DNA of 64,000 bases from Tabrizicola oligotrophica. Its GTDB lineage: Bacteria; Pseudomonadota; Alphaproteobacteria; Rhodobacterales; Rhodobacteraceae. A model generated the notes under the pieces. It made no database searches, had not been told where the DNA came from, and saw nothing but the letters and a program-made list of their open reading frames with translations. The position numbers were made by a program, and so were the translations under genes. Below, in pieces: positions 1 through 8,152 of the stretch (its first letter is position 1; every line of letters begins with the position of its first letter). The stretch spans positions 1-64,000 of the forward strand of contig NZ_JAAIVJ010000005.1 of assembly GCF_011008935.1 (NCBI RefSeq). Direction: 5' to 3'.

Positions 1-18
1 CAGAAGCGCGCCGGACGC

Positions 19-756
19 TTGAGCTACTTGATGGCAACGCGCCCGGCGCGCTTGCCAGACCTGAAACCGATGCCTATCAACCCCAAGGACTCTCGTTATG
101 AACGAGGGACGACCGGGGGGCAGGTCATCAGCAAGGACGAGAACCTGACCAAGAGCCACGCGCGTTATGTGGAGGCCTGCCTAATCCGGGGCGTCGTTAG
201 CAATCCCCGCTGGACCCTGCCCAACACTCGCACGCCCTCCGACGACGCGGGCAAGCTACCGCTCCCCGACCGCGCGGCCATGGACGAGTTCGTGGATCAG
301 ACGAAAACGCTGGTCGGAGCCCTCGGCTGGGATCTCTTCCGAGAAGTCCGCGGTCGAGCGGCTGAGCAGATCGCAGGGCGAGAACTGCCAGCGGCTGAAA
401 TCCATGAAAGCCCTCGGTTCTTCTTCCGAGGCGAGGGCTTCGCGGCAGAGATGGAGATTGGGCCCTCCGGGGATTTCGTCGTCACACCAGGTTCGAAGGC
501 AAGGGTCCGGACGACGGGGACGATACCGAGAGGGACGGTCACGCTCCGGAACACCCTTGTCGAGAAAGGCGTCCTCCGCGAGGAAGGCGATTTTCTTGTC
601 TTTGCAAGCGCCTACAGCTTCACGTCTGCCTCTGCCGCAGCTGCGGCCGTCATTGGTGCGAGCGCCAATGGCCGGATCCTTTGGAAGCTCCCAGACGGAC
701 GCAATTACGCCGACTGGGAAGCCTCTCAAGGCATGTCAGACCGCGCCTCCGAGTGA
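19..756 (+). CDS. GIY-YIG/DUF4357-type protein, N-terminally incomplete (probable remnant)
   Basis: From about residue 36 the protein follows the C-terminal two thirds of a family that joins a GIY-YIG nuclease to DUF4357: ISKDENLTKSH, YVEACLI, LPNTRTP, LPLPDRAAMDEFV, then the DUF4357-like end FTSASAAAAAVIGASANG with GRILWK. The expected GIY-YIG core before ISKDENLTK is missing; residues 1-35 look unrelated. The TTG at 19 is the first possible start, but the frame stays open to the window edge, so the gene may begin outside. In another frame, bases 3-110 give RTLELLDGNAPG and then a stop, faintly like the family's N-terminus, so a frameshift plus deletion is possible. Its position on the 3' side of tRNA-Ser suggests island DNA. 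Confidence 0.5.
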   Translation: MSYLMATRPARLPDLKPMPINPKDSRYERGTTGGQVISKDENLTKSHARYVEACLIRGVVSNPRWTLPNTRTPSDDAGKLPLPDRAAMDEFVDQTKTLVGALGWDLFREVRGRAAEQIAGRELPAAEIHESPRFFFRGEGFAAEMEIGPSGDFVVTPGSKARVRTTGTIPRGTVTLRNTLVEKGVLREEGDFLVFASAYSFTSASAAAAAVIGASANGRILWKLPDGRNYADWEASQGMSDRASE

Positions 757-1041
757 GGCCGCTCAAAAGGCGGTAGCAAGTTGGATTTCTGTTCCATCTC
801 GCTAACGCCACCCACGTCGAACCGCGTAGCGGACGCTCTCAAAAAGTTATCCGCTTTCAGTTACTTGCAAGAAATTCACCATAACCGCGCAGTCATCAGG
901 TCCAGAGAATTTCGGCCCTGAGAGACCGCTTCCGGGCCTCCTGGCGCAGGGGCCAGTGCTCAGCCCTTCCCGCATAACCCTCGAAAACAACGGAAAAATC
1001 CAGCCGCAGCCGGATCGGGAGAACGCTTTCGCGGGTGCAAG

Positions 1042-1131
1042 TGGCGGAGAGACAGGGATTCGAACCCTGGGTCGGCGCAAACCGACAACGGTTTTCGAGA
1101 CCGCCGCATTCGACCACTCTGCCACCTCTCC
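1042..1131 (-). tRNA. tRNA-Ser (anticodon CGA)
   Basis: Read on the minus strand, the 90-nt sequence starts GGAGAGGTGGCAGAGTGG and ends CTCTCCGCCA with CCA encoded. The anticodon loop CTCGAAA gives anticodon CGA. The long variable arm (around TTGTCGGTTTGCGCCGAC) is the class II feature of serine tRNAs, and the T arm GGGTTCGAATCCC is canonical. The 285 bases on its 3' side, up to the end of the GIY-YIG-type remnant, contain no gene that I can support. Confidence 0.97.
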
Positions 1132-1276
1132 GCGGTAGGGATCGTGGCGGGGATTTAGCGGGGTCTTTCGGCGCTTGCAAGCCCATTCGGCGGAAAATTC
1201 GCGACCGGGGCGTCGGGGCGGTTGGCAAGGGCAGGAGGCTGGCCTAGCCTTGCGGAAAACCCGGGGAGGCAGGTGC

Positions 1277-2125
1277 GTGGCGCGGTGGGTCTTGGCTGTG
1301 GTCTTGTCGCTTTTGCCCGTGGTGGCGGTCCCGGCCCGTGCCGAGACCCCGACGCAGGTTTCGGCCGATGTGATGGCGTTGAGCCGGGCGCTCATGATCC
1401 CCGAGACGATGGAAATCCTGCGCGCGGAGGGGCTTGCCAATGGCCGCGAGCTTGGCGGTGAGATGCCGCCCGGTCGTCGGGGCTCGCTGTGGGGCGAGGC
1501 GCTGGACCGGGTCTATGACCCGGCCCGCATGCTGTCGCTGTTCGATCAGGCCTTCGCCGTGGCGCTGGCCGAGGATGGCGAAACCGTTGCCGCCGCGACC
1601 GCCTTCTTTGGCACGGAGCCGGGTCGGCGGGCGCTGTTGCTGGAGCTCTCCGCCCGCCGGGCGCTGCTGGACAAGACAGTCGAGGCGGCGGCGGGGCTGG
1701 CCTATGGCCGCCTGGCCAGCGAGGACCCTGCCCGACAGGCACTGATCGACCGGTTCGTGCGGGCCAATGATCTGGTGGATTCGAATGTCATGGGGGCGAT
1801 GAATGCCAATCTCGCCTTCCTGCGCGGCCTTGCAGATGCGGGCGGGGACGGCTTTGCGCCAAGCGAGGCCGACATGCTGGCGCAGGTCTGGGGCACCGAG
1901 GCCGAGACAAGGGCCGAGACCGTGGGCTGGCTCTTTCCCTTTCTCGCCATGGCCTACCAGCCGATGAGCGATGCCGACCTGACAACCTATGTCGTCTTCT
2001 CCGAAAGCCCTGCGGGGCGGCGGCTGAATGCGGCGATGTTCAAGGCCTTTGACGTGATGCTGAATGCGGTGTCGCGCGATCTGGGACGCGGCTTTGGCCG
2101 GTCCCTGCAGGGCGACGATATCTAG
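1277..2125 (+). CDS. secreted protein, DUF2059-like
   Basis: A 282-residue protein with a signal peptide: VARWVLAVVLSLLPVVAVPARA, with probable cleavage after ARA (residue 22). I chose the GTG at 1277 because GGAGG lies 8 bases upstream and the signal peptide begins there; a longer in-frame start at 1175 would bury it. The mature part is helical and Ala/Leu-rich. Segments such as LFDQAFAVALAEDG, FFGTEPGRRALLLE and VVFSESPAGRRLNAAM repeat the pattern of a helix ending in a sPaGRrl motif, as in DUF2059 proteins. The function is unknown; the likely location is the periplasm. It converges with, and overlaps by 4 bases, the capsule gene that follows. Confidence 0.75.
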   Translation: MARWVLAVVLSLLPVVAVPARAETPTQVSADVMALSRALMIPETMEILRAEGLANGRELGGEMPPGRRGSLWGEALDRVYDPARMLSLFDQAFAVALAEDGETVAAATAFFGTEPGRRALLLELSARRALLDKTVEAAAGLAYGRLASEDPARQALIDRFVRANDLVDSNVMGAMNANLAFLRGLADAGGDGFAPSEADMLAQVWGTEAETRAETVGWLFPFLAMAYQPMSDADLTTYVVFSESPAGRRLNAAMFKAFDVMLNAVSRDLGRGFGRSLQGDDI

Positions 2126-4191
2126 CGCCAGAGATGGGCGTGGCTCGCCAGGCGCCCCTGCAGCTTGGACATGAGGCGCAGGCCAGGGCCGGGGTGCGGC
2201 AGATCGCCGGCGGCCAGCCGGTCTATGGCCACTTCGGGCGGGCAGGGGCGGCGGCTGACGGGGTCGTAATAGCGCGGATAGCCGATCAGCGCGGCATGGA
2301 CGAGGTGCACAAGGTCGGGCCACGGCAGGGGGTGGCCATCGGGCGCGCGGCGGCGACGCTCGGGCACGGGGCCAAGGTCGCGGGTCAGGCCCCAGCCGGC
2401 ATAGAAGGGCACCCCAAGGCAGGTGACGGGTTTGGCCCTGAGCAGCGCTTCGAACCCCAGGAGCGAGGTCATGGTCCAGACCTCATCGCACGCGGCGATC
2501 AGGGCGAGCGGGTCCGCCCCGGTGGCCACGTGATCGGCAAGCCCGGTCAGTTCCGCGGCGGCGATGGCGCCGGGGCGCAGGCCCGCTTCGACATCGGGGT
2601 GCGGCTTGTAGATCAGCCGCGCGCCGGGATTGGCCGATGCCGCCGCCGTCAGAAGGCCGAGGTTGGTCTGCACGGCCCCCGCCCCAAGCCGGATCGAGGC
2701 ATCATCCTCGACCTGCCCCACCACCAGCACCCGCCGCCCCGGGCCAAGATCGGGCAGCGCCGCGCCGAGCAGGTTGTATTTTGTCACCCCGGTCGCCAAC
2801 AGCCGCGCCAGAAGCCGCTCGGCCCGCGCCCGGCCGCCGGGCGGCAAGGGTGACAGGATCAGCCGCTCCAGCCGGCTTTCGCGGCCGGGGTCGTAGTAGA
2901 TACCCAGATCATCCGTCACCAGCGACAGGGGCGGCACCAGCTCGGCGCCAAGCCCGCGCGAGCGCAGGAAGCCGTCCTCCACCCGACGGCAAAGTCCGGG
3001 GGCGGCCAGTTCTGCGGGCTCCCTGCCGGCCCAGACCAGAAGGCCCCGTCCGGTTTTCTGTGCCCGCGCCTGTGCGGCGGCGGGGTGGTTGCTGAACACA
3101 AGGGGTTTTGTGCGGCCGAACACCTCTTGCAGCCGCCCGCGCTTCCAGAGCCGCATGCCAAACGCCACATGGCCCGCGCGATCTTCACGCCATTGCCAGG
3201 TTTCGGCCGCCAGTTGGTCGACCACCTGTTCAAATGTACAAAGGCGGTCGCGGCAGGGATCGTACCATGTCGGAGCCTCGATCATCGCGCCGGCAAACAG
3301 CTGGGCGCGCGACAGGACGCGACCGCGGCGCCCCACCGGGTTGCGGTCTTCGGTCAGGCCCCAGCCAATGTAGAAGGGTTGGCCAAAGACCTTGGGGCGG
3401 TGTCCGGCAAGGATTGCCTCGAACCCGAGTTGCGAGGACACGGTGTAGACGGCCACCGCGCCATCCAGCAAAGCCCAGGGCGAAACCGGATCGCTGCACA
3501 GGCTGATACGGTCCGACAGGGTCTCCGGTCCGAAATGCCCGGCCCTCAGGCCCAGGGCGGTTTCGGGGTGGATCTTCACGACAATGCGCGCGCCCGGATT
3601 TTCGTCCAGCGCCGCGATCAGCATCTCGGCAAAGGTCTGGGGGCCGGCCGCGGCATGGGCAATGGAGGCATCGCCGCGCGTCTGGTCCACCACCAGCACA
3701 TAGCCGGGTTTCGGCAGGGGGGCATCCGCCTGATGAAGGTTGTATTTTGACAAGTCTAGCGCCTGCAACCGGGCTATTCCGTCGCGCGCGCGGGTCATGA
3801 GGTTCGAATCGTCAAAGGGGTGGCGCAGCAAGATGCGCTCCAGCGCCGAGGGGCAGCTGCTGTCGAAATGCACGCCAAGCCCGTCGATCATCAGACCCAA
3901 AGGCGCATCGCCCAGCCGGCCCGGACGCAGGGAGCGCAGGAAGGCATCCTCGACCCTGACAAGCGGCAGACCGGTGCGCGCCGCCACCGCCTCGCCGCGC
4001 GCGGCATAGGGCGAGCGACCCCAGACCACGATCCCGTCCTCGGGTCCCGGTCGGCCCAGTCGCAGATCATGGCCTGCCAGCGTCAGGATGCGCCGCAGCC
4101 GGGACTGGCGCAGGAAGCCGGCGTTGTAATAGCAAAGCCGCCGGGGGATTGCGCCCCCGGCGGCTTTGCCGGAAAGGTCCAGGCCCGCCAC
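2122..4191 (-). CDS. kpsC: KpsC-like capsule polysaccharide protein (two-domain Kdo transferase family)
   Basis: About 689 residues with two tandem copies of the Capsule_synth domain. Matching landmarks occur twice: LVVDQTRGDASI with VKIHPET in the first half, LVVGQVEDDASI with YKPHPDVEAG in the second, and FGQPFYIGWGLTEDRNP versus LGVPFYAGWGLTRDLGP. In the family, KpsC builds the beta-Kdo linker on lyso-phosphatidylglycerol for group 2-type capsules at the cytoplasmic face. The start is uncertain. Homologues begin near the motif LCYYNAGFL, which lies just after a strong hairpin; the only usual in-frame start between the upstream stop and that motif is GTG at 4191. The open frame continues to 4278, but that would overlap the export gene. 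Confidence 0.85.
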   Translation of the reverse strand: MAGLDLSGKAAGGAIPRRLCYYNAGFLRQSRLRRILTLAGHDLRLGRPGPEDGIVVWGRSPYAARGEAVAARTGLPLVRVEDAFLRSLRPGRLGDAPLGLMIDGLGVHFDSSCPSALERILLRHPFDDSNLMTRARDGIARLQALDLSKYNLHQADAPLPKPGYVLVVDQTRGDASIAHAAAGPQTFAEMLIAALDENPGARIVVKIHPETALGLRAGHFGPETLSDRISLCSDPVSPWALLDGAVAVYTVSSQLGFEAILAGHRPKVFGQPFYIGWGLTEDRNPVGRRGRVLSRAQLFAGAMIEAPTWYDPCRDRLCTFEQVVDQLAAETWQWREDRAGHVAFGMRLWKRGRLQEVFGRTKPLVFSNHPAAAQARAQKTGRGLLVWAGREPAELAAPGLCRRVEDGFLRSRGLGAELVPPLSLVTDDLGIYYDPGRESRLERLILSPLPPGGRARAERLLARLLATGVTKYNLLGAALPDLGPGRRVLVVGQVEDDASIRLGAGAVQTNLGLLTAAASANPGARLIYKPHPDVEAGLRPGAIAAAELTGLADHVATGADPLALIAACDEVWTMTSLLGFEALLRAKPVTCLGVPFYAGWGLTRDLGPVPERRRRAPDGHPLPWPDLVHLVHAALIGYPRYYDPVSRRPCPPEVAIDRLAAGDLPHPGPGLRLMSKLQGRLASHAHLWR
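4133..4168 (-). terminator. 15-bp perfect inverted repeat at the wza/kpsC junction
   Basis: CAAAGCCGCCGGGGG and CCCCCGGCGGCTTTG flank a six-base loop. On the minus transcript it lies 31 bases after the stop of the export gene and overlaps the presumed beginning of kpsC. The stem ends in TTTG but has no long U run. It could be an attenuator or terminator limiting kpsC, or a processing signal. Confidence 0.55.
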
Positions 4192-4199
4192 AGCGGGAA

Positions 4200-5339
4200 T
4201 CAATTGCCGCTTGTGGCGGATGCCAGGGAATCTGCCGCGCCACTGGTGCCGGTGATCGCCGACAGCGTCTTGGACCACTGCACGAAGGGCGCTTCGGTGA
4301 CATAGACGGTGTCGCCGTCGCGCACGAGGAAATCGCGCGCCTCGAACATGCCGGTGGGCTGGGTCAGGTCCAGCACATAGATCATGCGCTGATCGCCTAT
4401 CAGGTCGTTCCGGCCCAGTACGGTATTGGCGATTTCGGCGGGTTCGTTGCGGAAGACGAAAACCCCGGTCGGATCGGCGGTCGAGGTGTTCAGCCCGCCG
4501 ACAATGGCAATTGCCTCGATCGCCGAAAGGTTCTCGGTTTCGAACGGCACGCGGCTTTGGTTGCCGGTGGCGCCAAGCGCGGTAAAGGCGCGGGTGTCGC
4601 GTTCGACGGTGATGATGTCCCCGGGGCGCAGCGCGATGTCGAGCGCGGGGTTGGCGTAAAGATCCATCGCCCAGACCTGACCCGTCGTGCCGCCGCGTGT
4701 CACCCGGATGATCGCGGTCTCCGGTTCGATCGACACGCCGCCGGCCTTGGCCAGCATCGCGGTCAGCGTGCGGGTCGGGCGTTCGATCGGGAACACCCCC
4801 TGCGCACCGGCAAAGCCCGAAACGGTGACGGTGGAGCCATCGCCCGCCAGCCGCTGCACCTGCACCTGCGGGTCGGGCGTCTGGGTGTCGAGCTTTTTGG
4901 TGATGATCTGGCGCAGCCCGTCAGGCGACTGTCCTGCCGCCTTGATCTTGCCGGCGTAGGGCACGAAGATGTAGCCCTGCCCATCAACCTGAATTTCAGT
5001 AAGCGCAGAAACGCGCTGCCCGGTATTGCCGAGAAGCGGGTCATCCTTGACGTTTTCGAACACCGTGATGCCAAGCACGTCGCCGGGCGAGATGCTGTCG
5101 GACCCAACCTTGCCGGCATTGCGGAAGCTGTCGGAAAAGCCGAAGGCCGGGGTGACGGCGGTGGCGCGGGTGACGCGGCTGTTCACGCTGACGATGAAGG
5201 CATCGCCATCCTTCAGCACCGAGCCCTTGTAGATTTCGGCCTTGTTCGGCCCGGACCGGGGCAACCCGCAGGCGCCAACCGCACCAACAAGTGTGACAAG
5301 GGCCAGGGCTTTCGCCCCCCTTGATCTCAGAAATTTCAC
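4200..5339 (-). CDS. outer-membrane polysaccharide export lipoprotein (Wza/KpsD family)
   Basis: 379 residues. Start GTG at 5339, chosen because AGGAG lies 8 bases upstream; the frame also opens at a TTG at 5372. The N-terminus is a lipoprotein signal, with LVGAVGAC as the lipobox (Cys near residue 25). The first domain contains SPGDVLGITVFENVKDDPL and QVDGQGYIFVPYAGKI, the polysaccharide export (Poly_export) signature. SLBB-like segments follow (VTVSGFAGAQGVFPI, LRPGDIITVERDT, and RDGDTVYVTEAP near the end). Such proteins form the outer-membrane translocation pore for capsule or exopolysaccharide. Neighbours on both sides are capsule genes on the same strand. No inner-membrane ABC transporter (KpsMT) or co-polymerase gene is in view. 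Confidence 0.88.
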   Translation of the reverse strand: MKFLRSRGAKALALVTLVGAVGACGLPRSGPNKAEIYKGSVLKDGDAFIVSVNSRVTRATAVTPAFGFSDSFRNAGKVGSDSISPGDVLGITVFENVKDDPLLGNTGQRVSALTEIQVDGQGYIFVPYAGKIKAAGQSPDGLRQIITKKLDTQTPDPQVQVQRLAGDGSTVTVSGFAGAQGVFPIERPTRTLTAMLAKAGGVSIEPETAIIRVTRGGTTGQVWAMDLYANPALDIALRPGDIITVERDTRAFTALGATGNQSRVPFETENLSAIEAIAIVGGLNTSTADPTGVFVFRNEPAEIANTVLGRNDLIGDQRMIYVLDLTQPTGMFEARDFLVRDGDTVYVTEAPFVQWSKTLSAITGTSGAADSLASATSGN

Positions 5340-5441
5340 TGCTCGGGCTCCTTTATTTGGAGTTTGCCTCAAGTTTTGCCGACAACCCTACAGAAAGGTG
5401 CCAGAAATTCCAAATCGAATTCCGTCCGGCCGGCGACAATC

Positions 5442-6728
5442 CTACGTCACCAGTCGCAACTGTTGCCGCGGTGCCGCTTTGCCTTCGGTCAAGGCGTCAT
5501 AGGGGTCTTCGGCTTGCAGCATCATGTCGACAAGCTGCCGCAGCAACTCGCGCCGGCCCCGCGCGGAATAGAAGCCGCCGGCGATCTGCGAGGTTTCCAG
5601 CAGGTAATGCCGGTAGTCGCGGTAGGCGCGGCTGTCGGGGCGGGTGGGCAGGCTGAAGAACTCGGGCAGGGGCCGCGTCGAGACGAATTCCGGCTTGCCA
5701 TAGACCGCTGCGCCAAAGGTTTTCAGCGGCAGGCCGCGCCACAGCACCTGTTGGCCGGCTGTGGAATTCACCGTCACCGCGCTGCGGGCATGGTTCAGAA
5801 GCTGCGCCAGCTTGCCGCCGCGCACGAAATGCACCCGCCCCTCGACCCCGTGTTCGCGCGCCAGACGCCTGATCTCGCGTGCTACCGGCGCTCGGCCATC
5901 CTCCAGCGGATGGGCCTTGAACACGATGTGATGATGCGGCGCCGCGCCCTTGGCAAAGCCCTCCATCACCACGGACAGGAATTCTGCCATGGTCCTGAAA
6001 GGCGAATGCATCTGGAAGCTGGAGTCATGTTCCAGTTGCAAGAGCACAAGATGATAGGGAAAGCCGCCATGCTTGATGCGGAAGGTGGCCAGCATCCGCT
6101 CCCACCGGTGCAGGGGCAAAAGCGCCAGACGCTTGCAATACAGCAGGAACTCCTGCCCGACCGTCAGTTTGCGATGCGGACGGAAATTGCGGAAATCCCA
6201 AAAGCCGGCCAGCACGAACCAGTGGTAAAGCGCGCCCCAGAACATGTGCTGGCGCATGTCGCCCCAGCGGGCCGGTGCGTCGGGCAGTTCCATGTCCATC
6301 TGCGCCAGCGCCGCCTGCATTTGCGCCACCGAGGTGTCCATCAGCCGCGAATGCCCGTTCGAGCCGCCACGTTCATAGGTGATCCAGTAGGGGCGCAGGT
6401 AGCCTTCTTCAAAGACATGCACCATGATCCCGGCGGCGCGGGCGGCGCGCACCGCTTCGGCATGGATGAACCGCGTGTCGCCGTAAAGCACGACATCGGT
6501 GATGGATTTGGCCTGAAGGATGGTGCGGATCGTCGCGGGCCAGTCGTCTTGCCGGCCGCGGAAGGGGATGAAGCTGGCGCCGGGCCAGAAGGCGCGGTCG
6601 CCGCGGTTGAACCCGACGCGCCAGACGGTCGCGCCCGCGCGTTCCAGCATGGCCCCCAGCCGGTGGAAGAACGGGCCGTGCGGACCCTGCAGGAACAAAA
6701 ACCGCCGATCTTGACCCGAAACCCGCAT
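5442..6728 (-). CDS. kpsS: KpsS-like capsule polysaccharide biosynthesis protein
   Basis: 428 residues starting FLFLQGPHGPFFHRLG, a typical KpsS opening, with VLYGDTRFIHAEAV, VFEEGYLRPYWIT and a late block with FKAHPLEDG, HFVRGGKLAQLL and TVNSTAGQQVLWRGLPLKTFG. This is the single-domain Capsule_synth pattern. In known systems KpsS adds the first beta-Kdo to lyso-phosphatidylglycerol and KpsC extends it. It is the promoter-proximal gene of the kpsS, export, kpsC series; about 100 bases separate it from the next gene. It is divergent from ribE with 165 bases between. Confidence 0.87.
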   Translation of the reverse strand: MRVSGQDRRFLFLQGPHGPFFHRLGAMLERAGATVWRVGFNRGDRAFWPGASFIPFRGRQDDWPATIRTILQAKSITDVVLYGDTRFIHAEAVRAARAAGIMVHVFEEGYLRPYWITYERGGSNGHSRLMDTSVAQMQAALAQMDMELPDAPARWGDMRQHMFWGALYHWFVLAGFWDFRNFRPHRKLTVGQEFLLYCKRLALLPLHRWERMLATFRIKHGGFPYHLVLLQLEHDSSFQMHSPFRTMAEFLSVVMEGFAKGAAPHHHIVFKAHPLEDGRAPVAREIRRLAREHGVEGRVHFVRGGKLAQLLNHARSAVTVNSTAGQQVLWRGLPLKTFGAAVYGKPEFVSTRPLPEFFSLPTRPDSRAYRDYRHYLLETSQIAGGFYSARGRRELLRQLVDMMLQAEDPYDALTEGKAAPRQQLRLVT

Positions 6729-6893
6729 GAACCGCCCTTTTTCCCCTGCATCGCGCCGAACGGAGGTCAGCGTAAAGGGGAAATTTCCTCAAACCGTTAA
6801 CCGTTACCCCCGAAGCGCGACAAATATTGGGCAAATCTGCCGTCTTGCGGGGCGGGGCAGGCGGGGCTACCCATGGGGCAAAGGAGAGACCAC

Positions 6894-7490
6894 ATGTTCA
6901 CTGGCATTGTCACCGATATGGGCGAAGTTCTGGAGCTGGAGCAAAAGGGCGACCTGCGCGCCCGGATCGGCACGGCCTATGATGTGGCAGGCATCGACAT
7001 CGGCGCCTCCATCGCCTGTGAAGGGGTCTGTCTGACGGTGGTGGCGCTGGGCAGCAGCCCGCGCAACTGGTTCGATGTCGAGATCAGCGCCGAAACCGTG
7101 TCGAAAACCAATCTCGCGGCCTGGAAGGTCGGCAAGCGGCTGAACCTCGAGCGTGCGCTGAAGGTGGGCGACGAACTGGGCGGCCATATCGTCTCGGGCC
7201 ATGTCGATGGTGTGGCCGAGGTGGTGGCGGTGCGTCCCGAGGGCGACAGCCTGCGCGTCACCTTCCGCGCCCCGGTGGATCTGGCAAAGTTCATCGCGCC
7301 CAAGGGGTCGGTTGCGCTGAACGGTACCTCGCTGACGGTGAACGAGGTTGAAGGCCGCGATTTCGGCATCAACTTCATCCCCCATACCCAGAAGGTCACG
7401 ACATGGGGCGAGGTGGCGGTGGGCCAGAAGGTCAATCTCGAAGTGGACACCATGGCCCGCTATGTCGCGCGGCTGAGGGAATGGGCGTAA
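6894..7490 (+). CDS. ribE: riboflavin synthase alpha chain
   Basis: 198 residues. The start at 6894 is fixed by AAAGGAGA ten bases upstream and by the universal opening MFTGIVTDMGEV; an in-frame start 21 bases earlier is less likely. Two lumazine-binding barrels are visible: residues 1-95 (CEGVCLTV, FDVEISAETVSKTN) and 96-190 (GHIVSGHVDGVA, LNGTSLTVN, NFIPHTQ). It dismutates two 6,7-dimethyl-8-ribityllumazine molecules to riboflavin in the cytoplasm. It heads a plus-strand run ribE, unknown ORF, ribB, ribH, nusB. I see no FMN riboswitch in the 165-base leader, and ribD is not in view. Confidence 0.96.
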   Translation: MFTGIVTDMGEVLELEQKGDLRARIGTAYDVAGIDIGASIACEGVCLTVVALGSSPRNWFDVEISAETVSKTNLAAWKVGKRLNLERALKVGDELGGHIVSGHVDGVAEVVAVRPEGDSLRVTFRAPVDLAKFIAPKGSVALNGTSLTVNEVEGRDFGINFIPHTQKVTTWGEVAVGQKVNLEVDTMARYVARLREWA

Positions 7491-7509
7491 CCTGCACACG
7501 GAGACACGG

Positions 7510-8061
7510 ATGACCGGCATCGGCCACAACAAGGGGCCGTCGCCAGAACGCGGGGGTGGGTGGAAAACCCACTGCTGGCGCAGGGCGCGCGCGGCCTTGC
7601 TGCCCAATCTGCCGGTCGAGGTCGTCCGCCTGCGGGTGAAACGCGCCAAGGAACTTGGCCTGCCCTACAAGACCTACGCCGGCATCCGCGCCCAGACCGG
7701 GCATGACGTGGTGGCCTTCCTGTTTTCCTCGAACGCGCTGCACAGCAGCCCGCAGGCGCCGATCATCCCCGCGCCCGAGGCGGCGCGGCTGGCGGCCTTG
7801 GCCGCGGTCAACCGGATCGGGCTGGCCGTGGCGCCGCTTTCCGCGCGCGCGCTGGGCCTGAACCCCGAGCTGGATGAAACCCACCCGGCGCCCTATGCGC
7901 TGGGCCGGTTCCCGGAAATCGCCCGCGGCCTGCGCGCGGCCATCGGCACTCTCCCCGCCGACCGCGTGGTTCTCGTCGGCATGGGCGCGCTGGAGCGCGA
8001 CTGGTGTGCGGCCGGGCGTCTGGCGGCCTTCGTTCCGGCGGACCATTACTTTTCCGCATGA
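7510..8061 (+). CDS. conserved-looking protein of unknown function inside the riboflavin operon
   Basis: 183 residues, same strand as ribE and 19 bases after it. The start has GGAG about 6 bases upstream. The N-terminus MTGIGHNKGP resembles the IGHNxGP/IGHNxPP opening of various alphaproteobacterial proteins of unknown role. The middle (LPVEVVRLRVKRAKELGLPYKTYAGIRAQTGHDVVAF) is basic and helical; the C-terminal half (VNRIGLAVAPLS, VVLVGMGALERDWCAAGRL) could be alpha/beta. No signal peptide or membrane segment. I do not recognise a domain. The position suggests a role linked to flavin supply or simple co-expression. Confidence 0.75.
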   Translation: MTGIGHNKGPSPERGGGWKTHCWRRARAALLPNLPVEVVRLRVKRAKELGLPYKTYAGIRAQTGHDVVAFLFSSNALHSSPQAPIIPAPEAARLAALAAVNRIGLAVAPLSARALGLNPELDETHPAPYALGRFPEIARGLRAAIGTLPADRVVLVGMGALERDWCAAGRLAAFVPADHYFSA

Positions 8062-8152
8062 AACCCCAAGCGGCTCTCTCTGGCCTTCCGGGTCCGAGCG
8101 CGCTATGGCTTCGGATCAATGCTGCCCTCGCCCAAGCTGCCGGAGCCCTGCC

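Noticed and set aside
4192-4278. Upstream extension of kpsC to 4278
   Set aside because: It would overlap the 3' end of the export gene by 79 bases and adds residues unlike KpsC homologues.
6729-6893. Possible FMN riboswitch upstream of ribE
   Set aside because: I looked for the conserved riboswitch blocks in the 165-base leader and did not see them.
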